Shown: positions 47,201 to 59,200 of the stretch, piece after piece
How positions within the stretch are numbered: position 1 is the first letter of the stretch
How the letters are laid out: the number at the start of each line of letters is the position of its first letter
NCBI RefSeq assembly: GCF_000003815.2
Contig: NC_049997.1
Span: forward strand, 13,394,261 to 13,458,260
Direction of reading: 5' to 3'
From: Branchiostoma floridae
Taxonomy: Eukaryota > Chordata > Leptocardii > Amphioxiformes > Branchiostomatidae
Length of the DNA: 64,000 nucleotides
Position numbers and translations under genes: made by a program
Notes under the pieces: model-generated
The model's database searches: none
The model's input: the letters and a program-made list of their open reading frames with translations, nothing else
Told to the model about the DNA's origin: nothing

Positions 47201-50200
47201 CCCAGCGAATCTACCTTGCAGAGTCTTTGCGTCCTCATAATCCACTAACTGCATCTGTAGGTTACCTTTCTCTTCCTCCAACTCTGCCTGCCGGTTACGG
47301 AGAGTCGCCACATCGTCGGCGAGCGAATCAGACTGAAGGAACGAAAGACAGGAAAGAGTTTCCGAACCGACCGATGTAAAAATTTTATTGAATCATAATT
47401 CCACCAGGTGCCATAATACCACCACCCCCAAAAAACGCCAGTATAGAGGTCTTCCCAAGATTGTCTTGAACACCGAATGTTAAACATCCTAAATGTAATA
47501 CAATTCAGATATTTAGGTGTTGAAGAAGACAATCTTGAGAAGGCCTCTAGAACAACGTTTTTTGAGGTGGCGGTATAATGGCACCTGGTGGAATTATGCG
47601 AATGTATGTTAACTGTAAGGTACAAAATTTTATGAAATTGGAAGATTCTAGAAAAAATTGTGACTCTACCAATCTCTGTCAAAGAATGTGCAATCCACTG
47701 CTACTGTGACGTCACAGATAGAACACGTGACTTGGTGAGCCCTTGACAGACACTGGGGGGCGCCATAGACTTTCTGCAACTTATGATCCACTGCTCACCA
47801 AAACGTGCGTACATTGTAGCAGCATAATATAATGCCGCAGAAGCAGTTCATTCCTTAACAAAGACTGGAGTTGGACCTTTCAAAATTTGGGTGCAAATAA
47901 CAGTTCCTTCCTTTTATTGATTCGACATAATAGACATACACATAAAGGTATGCTGAGCTTGAATGGCATTGGACTTTACAACAGACACATAACTGACTTG
48001 GTCTGCAAAAACAATATGTAATGTAAAATAGTGTACAACATCCCTAACATTAAGTACACCAAATCATTAAAAACTATTAGTAAGTGTCTATATTCTTGTT
48101 GTACAGTTCAACTTTAATCCAGAATGAGAAACTCTGTGACATTGTTACCTGTCTAAGTTGTTTGACTTGCTCCTCCAGTGCCGTGATTTTGGACTTAGCC
48201 TGAGCCTTCAGCTTCAGAAACTTGTTCTCAGCCTTGGTGGCCATGTCGTTAATGTGCTGCTGTCTTTCCTGGAGCTCAGCTGAGGACAACAAATCATCAT
48301 CACAGTAAACATCTTTGTTTGTTTGTTCATTCAATGAGGTAACGTTAGTTCACCTTCATCTGTGGGGTAACCTATATCCGTTGTGCTGCTAAACAGGGTA
48401 TCAAGGGATATCAGTTAGACAGTTGTTTCAAATTGTGATATTTTCAAAATATTGCAGTTTAAAAAAACCACCTGTTGACTTAATATCCCTGAATACATTG
48501 TTCTTAAAAAAACGGATAAAGGTTACCCTACGGATAAAGGTGAACTAGCGTTACATTTGTATTGAGCTCGATGAAAATTCTTTTGGTTGTTGCACTACTT
48601 GACATTTTAAAGAATATAGCTATAGAATTTCATAACCAAGTCCTGAAGAGAGGCAGTAAGGTTTGCAATGAACAAAACTATATTTTGCTGACATTCTACT
48701 TTTTGATTATCATGCAATTTTTTTCCTGTGTACGTACATGTACATAGGCTAAGTGCACCAGGGCAACTAGTCCCAAAAAATAACTTTGAGCCCTGCATTC
48801 AACTCCAAACTTCATTGAGTTGTATCAATCAGGTTTCACCATTTAACATAGATAACGTAAGGTTACCAGTTTACGGTCGATTTGTTAATAATGCCGTTTT
48901 ACGGAAAGCGCGCAGGCCGGGAAGTGAAAAGCTGTCCTTAATTGGAAGACATCAAAGTCGGTCTGCGTCAAGCTCTGTGTGGCATCATATTTCTTCTGAG
49001 GATTTCTCGCCGTACGAGCGTCTTTAATAAACAAGTCTGCAGCCAAGAATTCTTCCAGGGTGACCAATTTACGGTCAGTTGGGTGTTTCTCCATGAGGTT
49101 ATTTTTCTAAAGGACATATATCTGATCATTTCCCTTAAAAGTTCCCCACGTAGTTCACTGAGATAACACAATGGATAAATTGTTTACATATGGCCATGCC
49201 GCCACTTTGCATCGATGCTAAACGTTATCGGTAAGTCATCTTTGCCCCAACAGAACGCCACTCAGAGCGCCATGCTGTTCGACAACTTGCACAATGCTAC
49301 TCATAATAATGGCAACGCATTTGGATGTTGTTATCACCTGTATAGATAGGAACTGGCCTTGAAACGCGTTCAGTATACATGTGGCTTGCTCACGCCGTGC
49401 CCTCCCCACATAAATTAGCCACAACAGCGCCCCTTGCGACAATTTCTCGCTCTCCAGTGCACCAACGCGCAAGTCACGTGATGTAACATGGCGTTCGAAA
49501 ACTACCCGCTCGGCGAGGACAGTCACTTGTTTTTATGCAGTTTATAAGAGTTTCCTTGGACAACATACATAAAATCACCATGCATTCTTGAGATAAGAAC
49601 TCCAGGTTTGGTTTGAGGTGATGTTTCAATTCATAAAGAGTTTGTTGGATTTTAAGGAGGGGACGAAAATAGCCGTCTAGAATTACGATCAGAACCGGGT
49701 CATCTGTAATAGTGTTGTGCGCACTCAAGCGTAAATGTAAATTGTTGTCGGATTTTTCAGACGTGATTTGCTGGATGCAAAGTTATATGATAAATAAGGC
49801 AAGACACATAGATGATATAAACGTACTTCTTTCCTACTCAAGAGAATTTTCTTTTTTACAATTGACCTCGAAGTCTGCATCCACCAATAAGTGACCGTAA
49901 ACTGGTCCTGCACGTAAACTGGTAACCTTACGTTACATGTATATACAGGGCTCTTGCCAGCGTCCGTTTTTCCGTCAATTGACGGAAATTTGCTGCGTGT
50001 GACGGAAGAAGTTTAAAACCAATCCATCAACCTTGATGGACAAAAATCCATGTTGGAAGCTACAGGCGGCTTGGGGACAGCCGTAAAAGCTACACACTGT
50101 TTGTTTTGCTATTGTTGATTGTTGACAATGTGTTTCGGCGCCCTTTCGCATACGATAATCTTTTGCGAATTCAGTCCGTCTAACTCCTGGAATAATTCAT

Positions 50201-53200
50201 TTTCGCGGTTTTCGCGACGATGGGAATTGGCTGACGGAACAAAAATTCGAGCTGGCTAAAGCCCTGGATACATAGAAACTAAAATCTTTTTATATGACTG
50301 ATGATCTTGACTCTCTACAATAATTACAAACATACCTTGCAATTTCTCAATGGAATTTTGCTGCTGTTCGTTTTCTGCGATGATGTCCTTCTCGCGCTCT
50401 TCGCGTTCAAACTGAATTCTCGCAACCTCCTCTTGAAGTTTGACGCGTTCGTCTTGCAGCGCCTTATTCTGGTTGATGACTTCCTCGCACGACGATCGCA
50501 GCTCTGCCATCTGTCCGTGTAGTTGTTCAAGAGCTTGCGTCTTCTCGGCTAGCGCTGTCTGCAAAGTCTCTTGGTTCTCTGTCGCTTGAGTGACAACCTA
50601 ACAAAAACGCAATTGTCAAGAAAGTCAAAAATATTTGCATCTAAATTAGCCCAAAAGTTCAGAAAGGGTTATATTCTAATAGATGATAATTTTACTTCAT
50701 AGTATCTAAAAAGTTCTAAAAACATAAAAAATAATGCATTATTATACTCTAATAGCTGCCTAATACGTACTCTCATGACATTTTGTGATCTTAGTCCTTT
50801 TGTTCCCAGATTTTAGGTTTGTTTTGTTGTTACTCATGTGTGTCTTTATTTTGTATGTGTGCCATGATTTTCTTTCTGTAAAATTATGTTTTTCATCATC
50901 CATAAAGGATAATGAGTTTTAAAAAAAAGTAAGTATTACATGTAGCTATATAGTAATCAAAATTAAGAAATTGGCAGATGACTGAATATTGAGTGTCTTT
51001 CAAGGCCTGATAAAAGTAAGGTTAGAAAATTTCAAGAGCCATATGAAAGACTTGTTAATATAATATTCCTTGCTATAGTAACGTCAACAACTGGCATTTT
51101 CAGGCCTGCGTCACATTTAAAAAAGGGCCCCAGACGGTCATTTTTGGGGAATGAAATTATGATATAAAAGACATCAAACTACATGTACAAAAGACATAAA
51201 GAGAATAGTCGTGGGCACTATTTGTGTATATTTATAGGTAAAAAAATAAATTTCTCTTTTTTGTTTCCACAAACAGCCCGGTCAGGCCCCTATTTGGAAA
51301 ATGTGCACTAGCCTAAGTGTGCTCAGAGCCTCTCATTTTTACTCAAAATATTCCTAGACTCAGAAGGAAGTGTCTAATCTATGTCAGGGTTCGAAATACA
51401 CATAGTTAACTTGCAATTTGCATGTGATTTTTGAGATTTGCACATAAAAATATTCTGAACTTGCAATATTGCATGTTGAAAATACCTGGCCTATAGTAAA
51501 AATACTTTGTTTATCTGACGGGGATCGTCACCGGTCATCAGTAGGTGTTATAAATAATCAAATATGGCTGCAAATTTACATGCTGATTATGTGGATATCT
51601 TTCCAAAATTTGAAGTTCTGTCTATATTTTCATGAGCCGATTTCAGTCCGTCAAAAGTGACGCAATGGGCAAAATTCTTATCCGTCATGAGCAGCAAAAT
51701 TCCACCAACGGACGGAATGATGGATGCGGGCTAGAACATTGCAGTATAGACTAGTTGTATTTTGCATGTAAATTTTTCAAATTGCACGTTAAGTTTTTGC
51801 CAACTTGCAAGTTTGCATGAAGCAAAAAAAAAAGTATTTCGACCCCTGTATAGCAAATACATTGGGTAGAGTTACATCTTTACTTTTTCCTTTTCCTTGG
51901 CTGTTGCCGAAAGGAAAAGATCACTAGAATTTGTCTACACTGGGTTAGTCGGTATACTAATGTCTTAGGGACCGTACGGCGTTTAGTGAGGGGGGAGGGC
52001 CGGTCGCCAGAGGGTCGGGTCAAAAAATTTTTGCATGGCCCTCCCCCCAGGTAAAATTTTTTTTGCTAGGCCCTCCCCCCAAGACAAAATATTTTTGCTT
52101 GGCCCTCCCCCCTCCTATCGACTTTGAAAAAAATATTCAAGACGCCAATAAAACACTGCGCTCTCGCATTTGGAAATGTGCTTTGCGTCATACTTTTTCA
52201 TGATTTTCATCGAGAAGCAGATCTCTCACCCCTAGTAAAAAAAGGAAAACAGAATGGCTCAAAATATCTGCTAAATAGAGGGATAAATATCTGCTTCATA
52301 GAGGCATAAATATTTGCTTTATAGAAGCTATTTCATTGTTTTGATATTAAAACAACACCTAAAAAGCATTTGTACCTGGATTTCTAGTAGATTTGCGCCA
52401 CGAAGCGGCGCGCGCCCCGCTCCCTAAATTTAACACGTTACGTATTGCAAGCTCGCGGGCGCGGGCGAGAGCGGCTTGACGGAAACTATTTACATATATT
52501 TTGGACTTTTTCTTCGTTCTGTGGTGGTAATAACTTACGGTAAATCGGGGGGAAAATGAAAACCAAAACGACAGCACGATTCGACTTCCAAAACTGTAGT
52601 GGGGAGGGGGGCGCCGACGCGTGACGCTGATTTTCCCACGGCGGGGTAAGACCGGTCGCCTCTCTCTAGCCGCCGGCGGGCGTGAGACCGCAGACTTGCA
52701 GGAGATCTTTTAGAAATGCCACGCTTTTTTTGCCACGATTTCCTGCATTGCTTTTTTATGGGAAAATTTGCTGGTTAGATGACATTTCTATGAAAAAAAA
52801 ACGAGGGTTTCAAGTTTTTGAGAACGACGTTCCGAACACCATGTTCGGCGCCAAAGGCACGAAGAATCGCAAGGTAGGTCCGGGAGAATTTTGAAATCTT
52901 GACCCTCTTAAAAGCTATTTCCTTCAGTTTGAGGGAAATATTTTGCTGACAAACAAAGCTAACTTTAATAGCATTTCAAATTAGAAATACAAAATTAAAT
53001 CCCCCCCAAACACATTATCACGATGTCGGTCATCAAAGGCGCGAGGCCGGTCACGTCAAAAGGGATCCAGGGAAATTTGCAAATATTTACCCTCGAGCTC
53101 TGAAACGCCATTTCTTACATTTTGAGGGCAATAAGACAGGGGTAAATTTTGGTTGCAGACTAATCTAGAGTTTAATAACATTTCTGTGCGTGAAGAAGGT

Positions 53201-56200
53201 TTTCGAGGGCGTCATGCATAAGCCCCGCCCCCTCCCTTTCGCATTTTCACTGTATCCCGAGCGCCAACCTCGGGCAATCCCTTGCAGAGGTCCAGAAAAA
53301 TTTTGAAATCTTGATCCTCTGAAACGCCGTTTCTTGAATTTTAAGGGACATATTTTGCTGGCAGACCAAGCTATTTTTTTTTGCTTGGCCCTCCCCCCAA
53401 GTAAAAAAAAAATTGCTAGGCCCTCCCCCTGGCAAAATATTTTTTTGCTTGGCCCTCCCCCCCCTGGCGACCGGCCCTCCCCCCTCGCTAAATGCCGTAC
53501 GGTCCCTTAGTACTGTAAATACATTACAGTTCACAGGAATTTAATTTCGCGGTAGCGGGAAAAGGGACTTTTCGTGGTGGTTTTAATTTCGCGGTAGCAC
53601 CATGCACTGTAGTCTCTTACTGCCATGGGAAAATGTTCGCGATGGTTTGAAGTTCGCGGTGAAGCGGCCACAGCGAAAACCGCGAATATTAATCTACCGC
53701 GAAAGTTTCTGCATTTACAGTAATATTGCTTTACGAAACAAACCTGACTACCACATCCAAACTGTGAAATATCACAATACACCAAATTGTCAAAATAATA
53801 TCATCTGGAGATGTTATTCAGATAACCTATCAATTAATCAGTTAACCAATTAATGAGACAAACCTATTAACTTATCAACTAACCTGCTGATGTCGGTCTG
53901 TCCATGTAGACTGTACCTGTTGATATTGCTGCTCCCAGGAGACAATCTGTGTTGAAGATAAATTAAAACTTTATTGTTATTTATTGTTATTGTTATTGGG
54001 TAGGCCAACTACTCACTCTTTGCAGCCAGGGGCTGAATTACGAGGAGCTTACAATAGGCGGGGCTAAATCGCAAGTGTCTGGAGCGAGCTGCCATTCGGC
54101 GTCACTCAGGTGACCTCAATACGACAGTAATTGCCCCAGGTGCGCCAAGGTACTGTAGGTTTTGAACCGCTCACACCGCACCATCGCACATGTGGCGGGT
54201 TCTTTAACGTGCCCATTAACAAGCACACAACATTTTCATTCAAAATTAACAACATTGTCAAGCACACAAAATTTTCATTCAAATAACAATGAGCACACAA
54301 CAACACAAACAGATGAATTAAAGCTCTACACACAGAGGCAATAACAAATTACATGTATTATACATCATACAAATGTAGGCAGTACGAGACAGAAGAAGCA
54401 ATGTCATATTCATCACTGTAACATTGTACATTGATTTCATACATTTGTACAGTACTATTAATACATTGTACTAAGGCCACAGCAAGTAAATTTTATGGAT
54501 AACATCCTCAGCAAACGGCAGAAATAGTGAGATAAAAAGGGCAAAAAAACAAGATAGGTACAAAAAACAAGATGGCTGCTTACATTTTCAAAATAGATGT
54601 TGTAACAAGGAATTAAAGGGACAAAACATGGTATCACAGCCAACAAGGCATTCATTGACCTGTATTCGAGATGTGTACTGCTGTAGTAAAATTGACACTA
54701 GTATGGTAGATTGGTATCACTTACAAAGTTGGCAACTACACTCATGGCTTCCATATTGGTGCCATCTTTAGAATTAGAACTATCCAACAAGTTTCACTTC
54801 TACAACACTGCATTCATGGCTACCACCATGACGGTAGTGTCACTTCTACAAGTACCATTAGGCCGCAAATACAACACAATTGCACCTTTTGGTCATTTTT
54901 CGTCATGTTGACCATCTCCAAAGATGTTTTTCTGAAATCAGGCAAAAATTACGAGCGTGTGGGTATCATCCATTGCTGTGGCCTTAAGGATAGCTCAGTT
55001 AGTATCAAGTTATGTAAAAACCTATGTGGGTTATATGATAAAAAAATTAATAAAAATAAAGTAGAAATCTAGACTTAAATCTTTGCAGTCAATAGTTTCT
55101 TGTCAAGCCTTACACTTGTTGTTAACATAGCTTTTAACTTTTATGATAACCTTGTCTTTATTAATGATATGTAATTGAAGCTCTGAGTAAACAAGATTGT
55201 GAAAACTTTTTCGATCACTTCCTCTCGCATCATTTAGTTTTTGATAGTTACATGTAGAGGTTAATTTTTAGGTACATGTGTAACATGCATTGGCATAATA
55301 CCGGTAGTAAGACTTATACCGGTAGATTAAAAATACTGGAACTTAAAGAGATCTACACATGCAACAATAGTTATTTCTAAGCTGTGCACACTTCAGACAT
55401 CTAGGTGTCCAATACATCATTTACAAAGCATCGATAACAATGCATTCGAAGACAACAAGGCCAAAAGTTTTCAGTATCTTTTTCGGGGTAGGCAGCTCGT
55501 CGTGGGACGAACACACTGTCACATTCATTGCCAGATTTGTATATCATAATTACACACGCTCACGGCACAAGTCGAACATGATTCAACAACAATCTTGAAT
55601 TTCTGTTGGTGACCTACAACTCATGTAAAAGTGTGAAGAACCGTTGCATAATAGCCCGGATCTACGGCTGAATGGGCAAAATTGAACGTACGCAGCCATT
55701 TTCCCGCCATTTTTATATCTACGCTAGCAGTGAAGTGTTACGTCATAGCGGTTGTGACAGACAAAAGTTAAATGAAAATTCTTGACAGTATACGTCCGTT
55801 TTCTCATGACATTTTGTATGCGCAGGTTTATGTTTAAATTTATGCATTTACTGACAGAAAAGGAAGGAACATCAGAGGATGTATAAATGTACATAGCGGC
55901 AGTTAATTGTGCCGTGTTTCTTCCTACCGGTATTTTTTACCCCCTCCCAACCACGCGCCCGTTCGCCGTGTAATTCCGCGGCGTGTTACAATTACAACAT
56001 TACGCTTTTAGCAGGACAAGAGTGGCAGAAAAGTTACACAGAAGAAGTGGCAAGGGTAACCTATAACAGCAACATGTAACTGGAGAAAATGATGCGTTGA
56101 CAATTTGTCAAATCAGTATGGCTCGAGAAATCGTCGTAAACGTACCGGTATTATGATAATAGATGTTACATGTATTAATTTGACAACATCAAGAACTTTT

Positions 56201-59200
56201 ATGATGTTTATTCCTGAAGTTTATTATTGACGGATGATATGTGATCATTGACGCATTTCAGGTAACACTGAGTGTATCTCATGTAACGTTACCTGCTATT
56301 TCTTTGCATATAAAATCTGAATCTGAATCTAGTGGACCGTCTGGTAGTAAAGAAACATCATTGGACCGCTGAGACGTGCATCATCAGTTGTCGTCTAACA
56401 ATTGCAATAATTTTGCAATCAACTGTCGCTGGAAAACCTTTAAAGCAACACCAGTCCAAATATCCTATGCTCATGTTTCCTGAATAACAAATTAAAATAT
56501 TCTAGTAACTGCATCATGCTATACATTTTTATATAAGGCCATGTTGATTTGATTATATAGATGACATCCTCCGGGAACTCCAAAACTGATGCGAGCGAGC
56601 GAATAAAAAAAAAGTTTGGCCAAAAAAAAAAAGTTGCCTTCAGTATGAAATCAAAGTGGCCAGGAAGGTTGAACATAGGACTAAACACACATAGTATGGT
56701 ATACCATGATCCTCTGGACCTGAACTTTCTGTACTGGTACCTCCCCCAACCAACAATAGATTTTTTTTCTTTCCGTCCTTTCACATCTTATTCTTTGACC
56801 TTAGATTCATTTTGGCATTCTATATATGGCATTAGTTATCTGTTTTCTGATACTTTTTTTTCAATCTACGGAATATTTGTGCTCATTTTACAGCTGCTTT
56901 GCACAATTTATTGTGTGGTCGAAAACTTTTTTTTTTGGAAATGGCCGAAAATTGGTGCGAGCGCGGATGTCATCCATATAATCAAATCAACGTGGCCTAA
57001 CCATGAAAAACAGTTTGATGAAAATGTAGGAAATTCCTGTCATGTTACATGTCTGAGACAATTGTGCAGAATCATCTGAAAATGATTGACATGTCCACTG
57101 TTAAAGGCTCGGGTACAGAAGTTGCTAATTACAACAGTTATTAGAAAAATTCACTTGCAGACCAGTTGCTGAATATCTTTGATGAAAAAGAGAAGCTTCA
57201 TTCATATAAGTTATCACAAAGAAATTTTTTTCTCACTAAGGCCGTGTTGATTCAACTACATGACATGTGTACAGAATATTGATGACATCTGCAGGAACAT
57301 CAATTTTTGTCCATTTCCAAATTTAAAAAAACAAGTTTTTGACCATGCTGCAAAATGACACAAAATCAGCTGCAAAATGAATATTAATCAACTAACGCTA
57401 GTTCACCATTATTCGCGAGTTAAACTATATCCGTTTTACTACTACAACATGGAATTTAGGGATAACAAGTCGATGGACAGTGGTTCCAAATTGCATTTCT
57501 GTTACGTATTGCAGTTTGAAACCACTGTCCGTCAACTTGATATCCCGGAATACCCTAGTCTTGAATGCAACAGATAAAGGTTACCCCGCGAATAAAGGTG
57601 AACTAGCGTTACATGTATATAAAAATTATGTACTGTAAATTGCAGAAATATCAGAAAACAGATACTGATGTCCTAGAATGGCAAAGTCAACTCAAAAGAC
57701 AAAGATGTGAAAAAACAAAAATTAAGAAAATTAATGACTGTATTGTCCTGCCTATCACAGTCTATGTGTTAAATCATTTTGTTCAGCCTTCCTGGCCACT
57801 TTGATTGCATAGTGATTTTTGACAGACTTTCAGTGGCAATTGCTCGCATCAGATGATGTCATCCATACAATTGACTCAACATGGCCTAAGATACCACAGT
57901 TCTGCCCAGAATAACTTTTTCCTATCAATTGCCATTGAGTATACTGCTGCGCCCTCACTTGCCAGCTAAACAGAAAGGAGAACACTACATGTACTCCTGA
58001 CTAAGCAAAGGCTATCGATATGGAAGAAGAAACAGCAACCGACGATCCATCCGAAACAGATGGTATCGACCACGTTTTATCTATCGGCTCAACATTTCGT
58101 GATCTCCAGACAGCATACCTCATCATCAGCCTGGTACTGTCGGTAGGATGCGGACTGTTAGTCATTTTCTTGGTTTGGAAAAAAGAGCATCTCAGAAAAC
58201 CGAGTCACTTCCTTCGTTGTAATTTGGCTGTGGACGACATCATCTTCACAAGCTGCATGATTCCCGTCCGAATCTACGCACTTTTCCGTGAAGACGTCAG
58301 CGGGCAATATTTGATGTGCTCGGGCAGAATGCTGGTAGGGGCACCATGTCTGGTATCCACGTATGGTACATACCTCATGATGGCGGTAGATCTGTACTAT
58401 TTTGTGTGCAATCCCCTTCACTACCATGACAAAGTCACCACAAAACGCGTGACTGTGGGCATCGTGACCATCAGAGCCTTCTCCTTTTTCTTTGGACTAG
58501 CGCCCGTGGCTTTCGGTGGACTGCGTTGTGAGGACGCAAACAATGTATCTGTCATTTTCAGAAGAATCAACCTGTTTCTCTTCTCAACTGCCGCTGTCTC
58601 CGTCCCAATGCTCTACTGCCGCATCTTTAAGGAGGCCAGGAGACAACAGGAAAGGGATGAGAACCGCGACCTGTGGGTCTTCCAGACCAAGGCATTCAAA
58701 ATGATGGCGCCACAAGCTACTGTTTGGGCTATTTCCGTAGCCACTGTCATTTTCCAGGTGGCAATAAGAGTTCTGATCAGTGAAGAACAGAGGTCCCAAT
58801 ACGTCCTGACTATCCTTGATCACGTGTCCTCTCTCCTGTACCTGACGGTATCATCCGTGGCCAACCCCATCATCTACAGCTTCCGGCTCCCAGACTTCCG
58901 TCGAGCCATTAAGGAGCTGTGTGGACTGCCAACCAACATCCCACCTGTGGTACTGGCCCCGCGGCATCGGGACATGGAGATAGCCACTATCACCGGTCTC
59001 AGGCATCGGGCTCCGGCCACAGAACTGGCACCAGCTCAAACCTCTGGGGAAGGCCCGAAGACAACAGCAGAGGATGTGTGTATACCTTCTGACCAAGAAG
59101 AAAGCTTTCCAACACAGACAACAAAGGAAGGCATGAGCCCAGGACTAGCACCTTCTACAGAATGCAGTGGCCATAAGACTGCTTCACAGAGACGACCATT

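Larger units (their letters stand above)
50598..53883 (-). other. golgb1 intron filled with transposons
   Basis: No exon found. It holds the elements at 51385-51848, 51968-53506 and 53511-53722 described separately; the rest is AT-rich. Confidence 0.55.

Noticed and set aside
56561-57079. 172-codon plus-strand frame and its antisense partner
   Set aside because: Lies over the 56534-57000 inverted-repeat element; the hydrophobic product comes from T-rich sequence.
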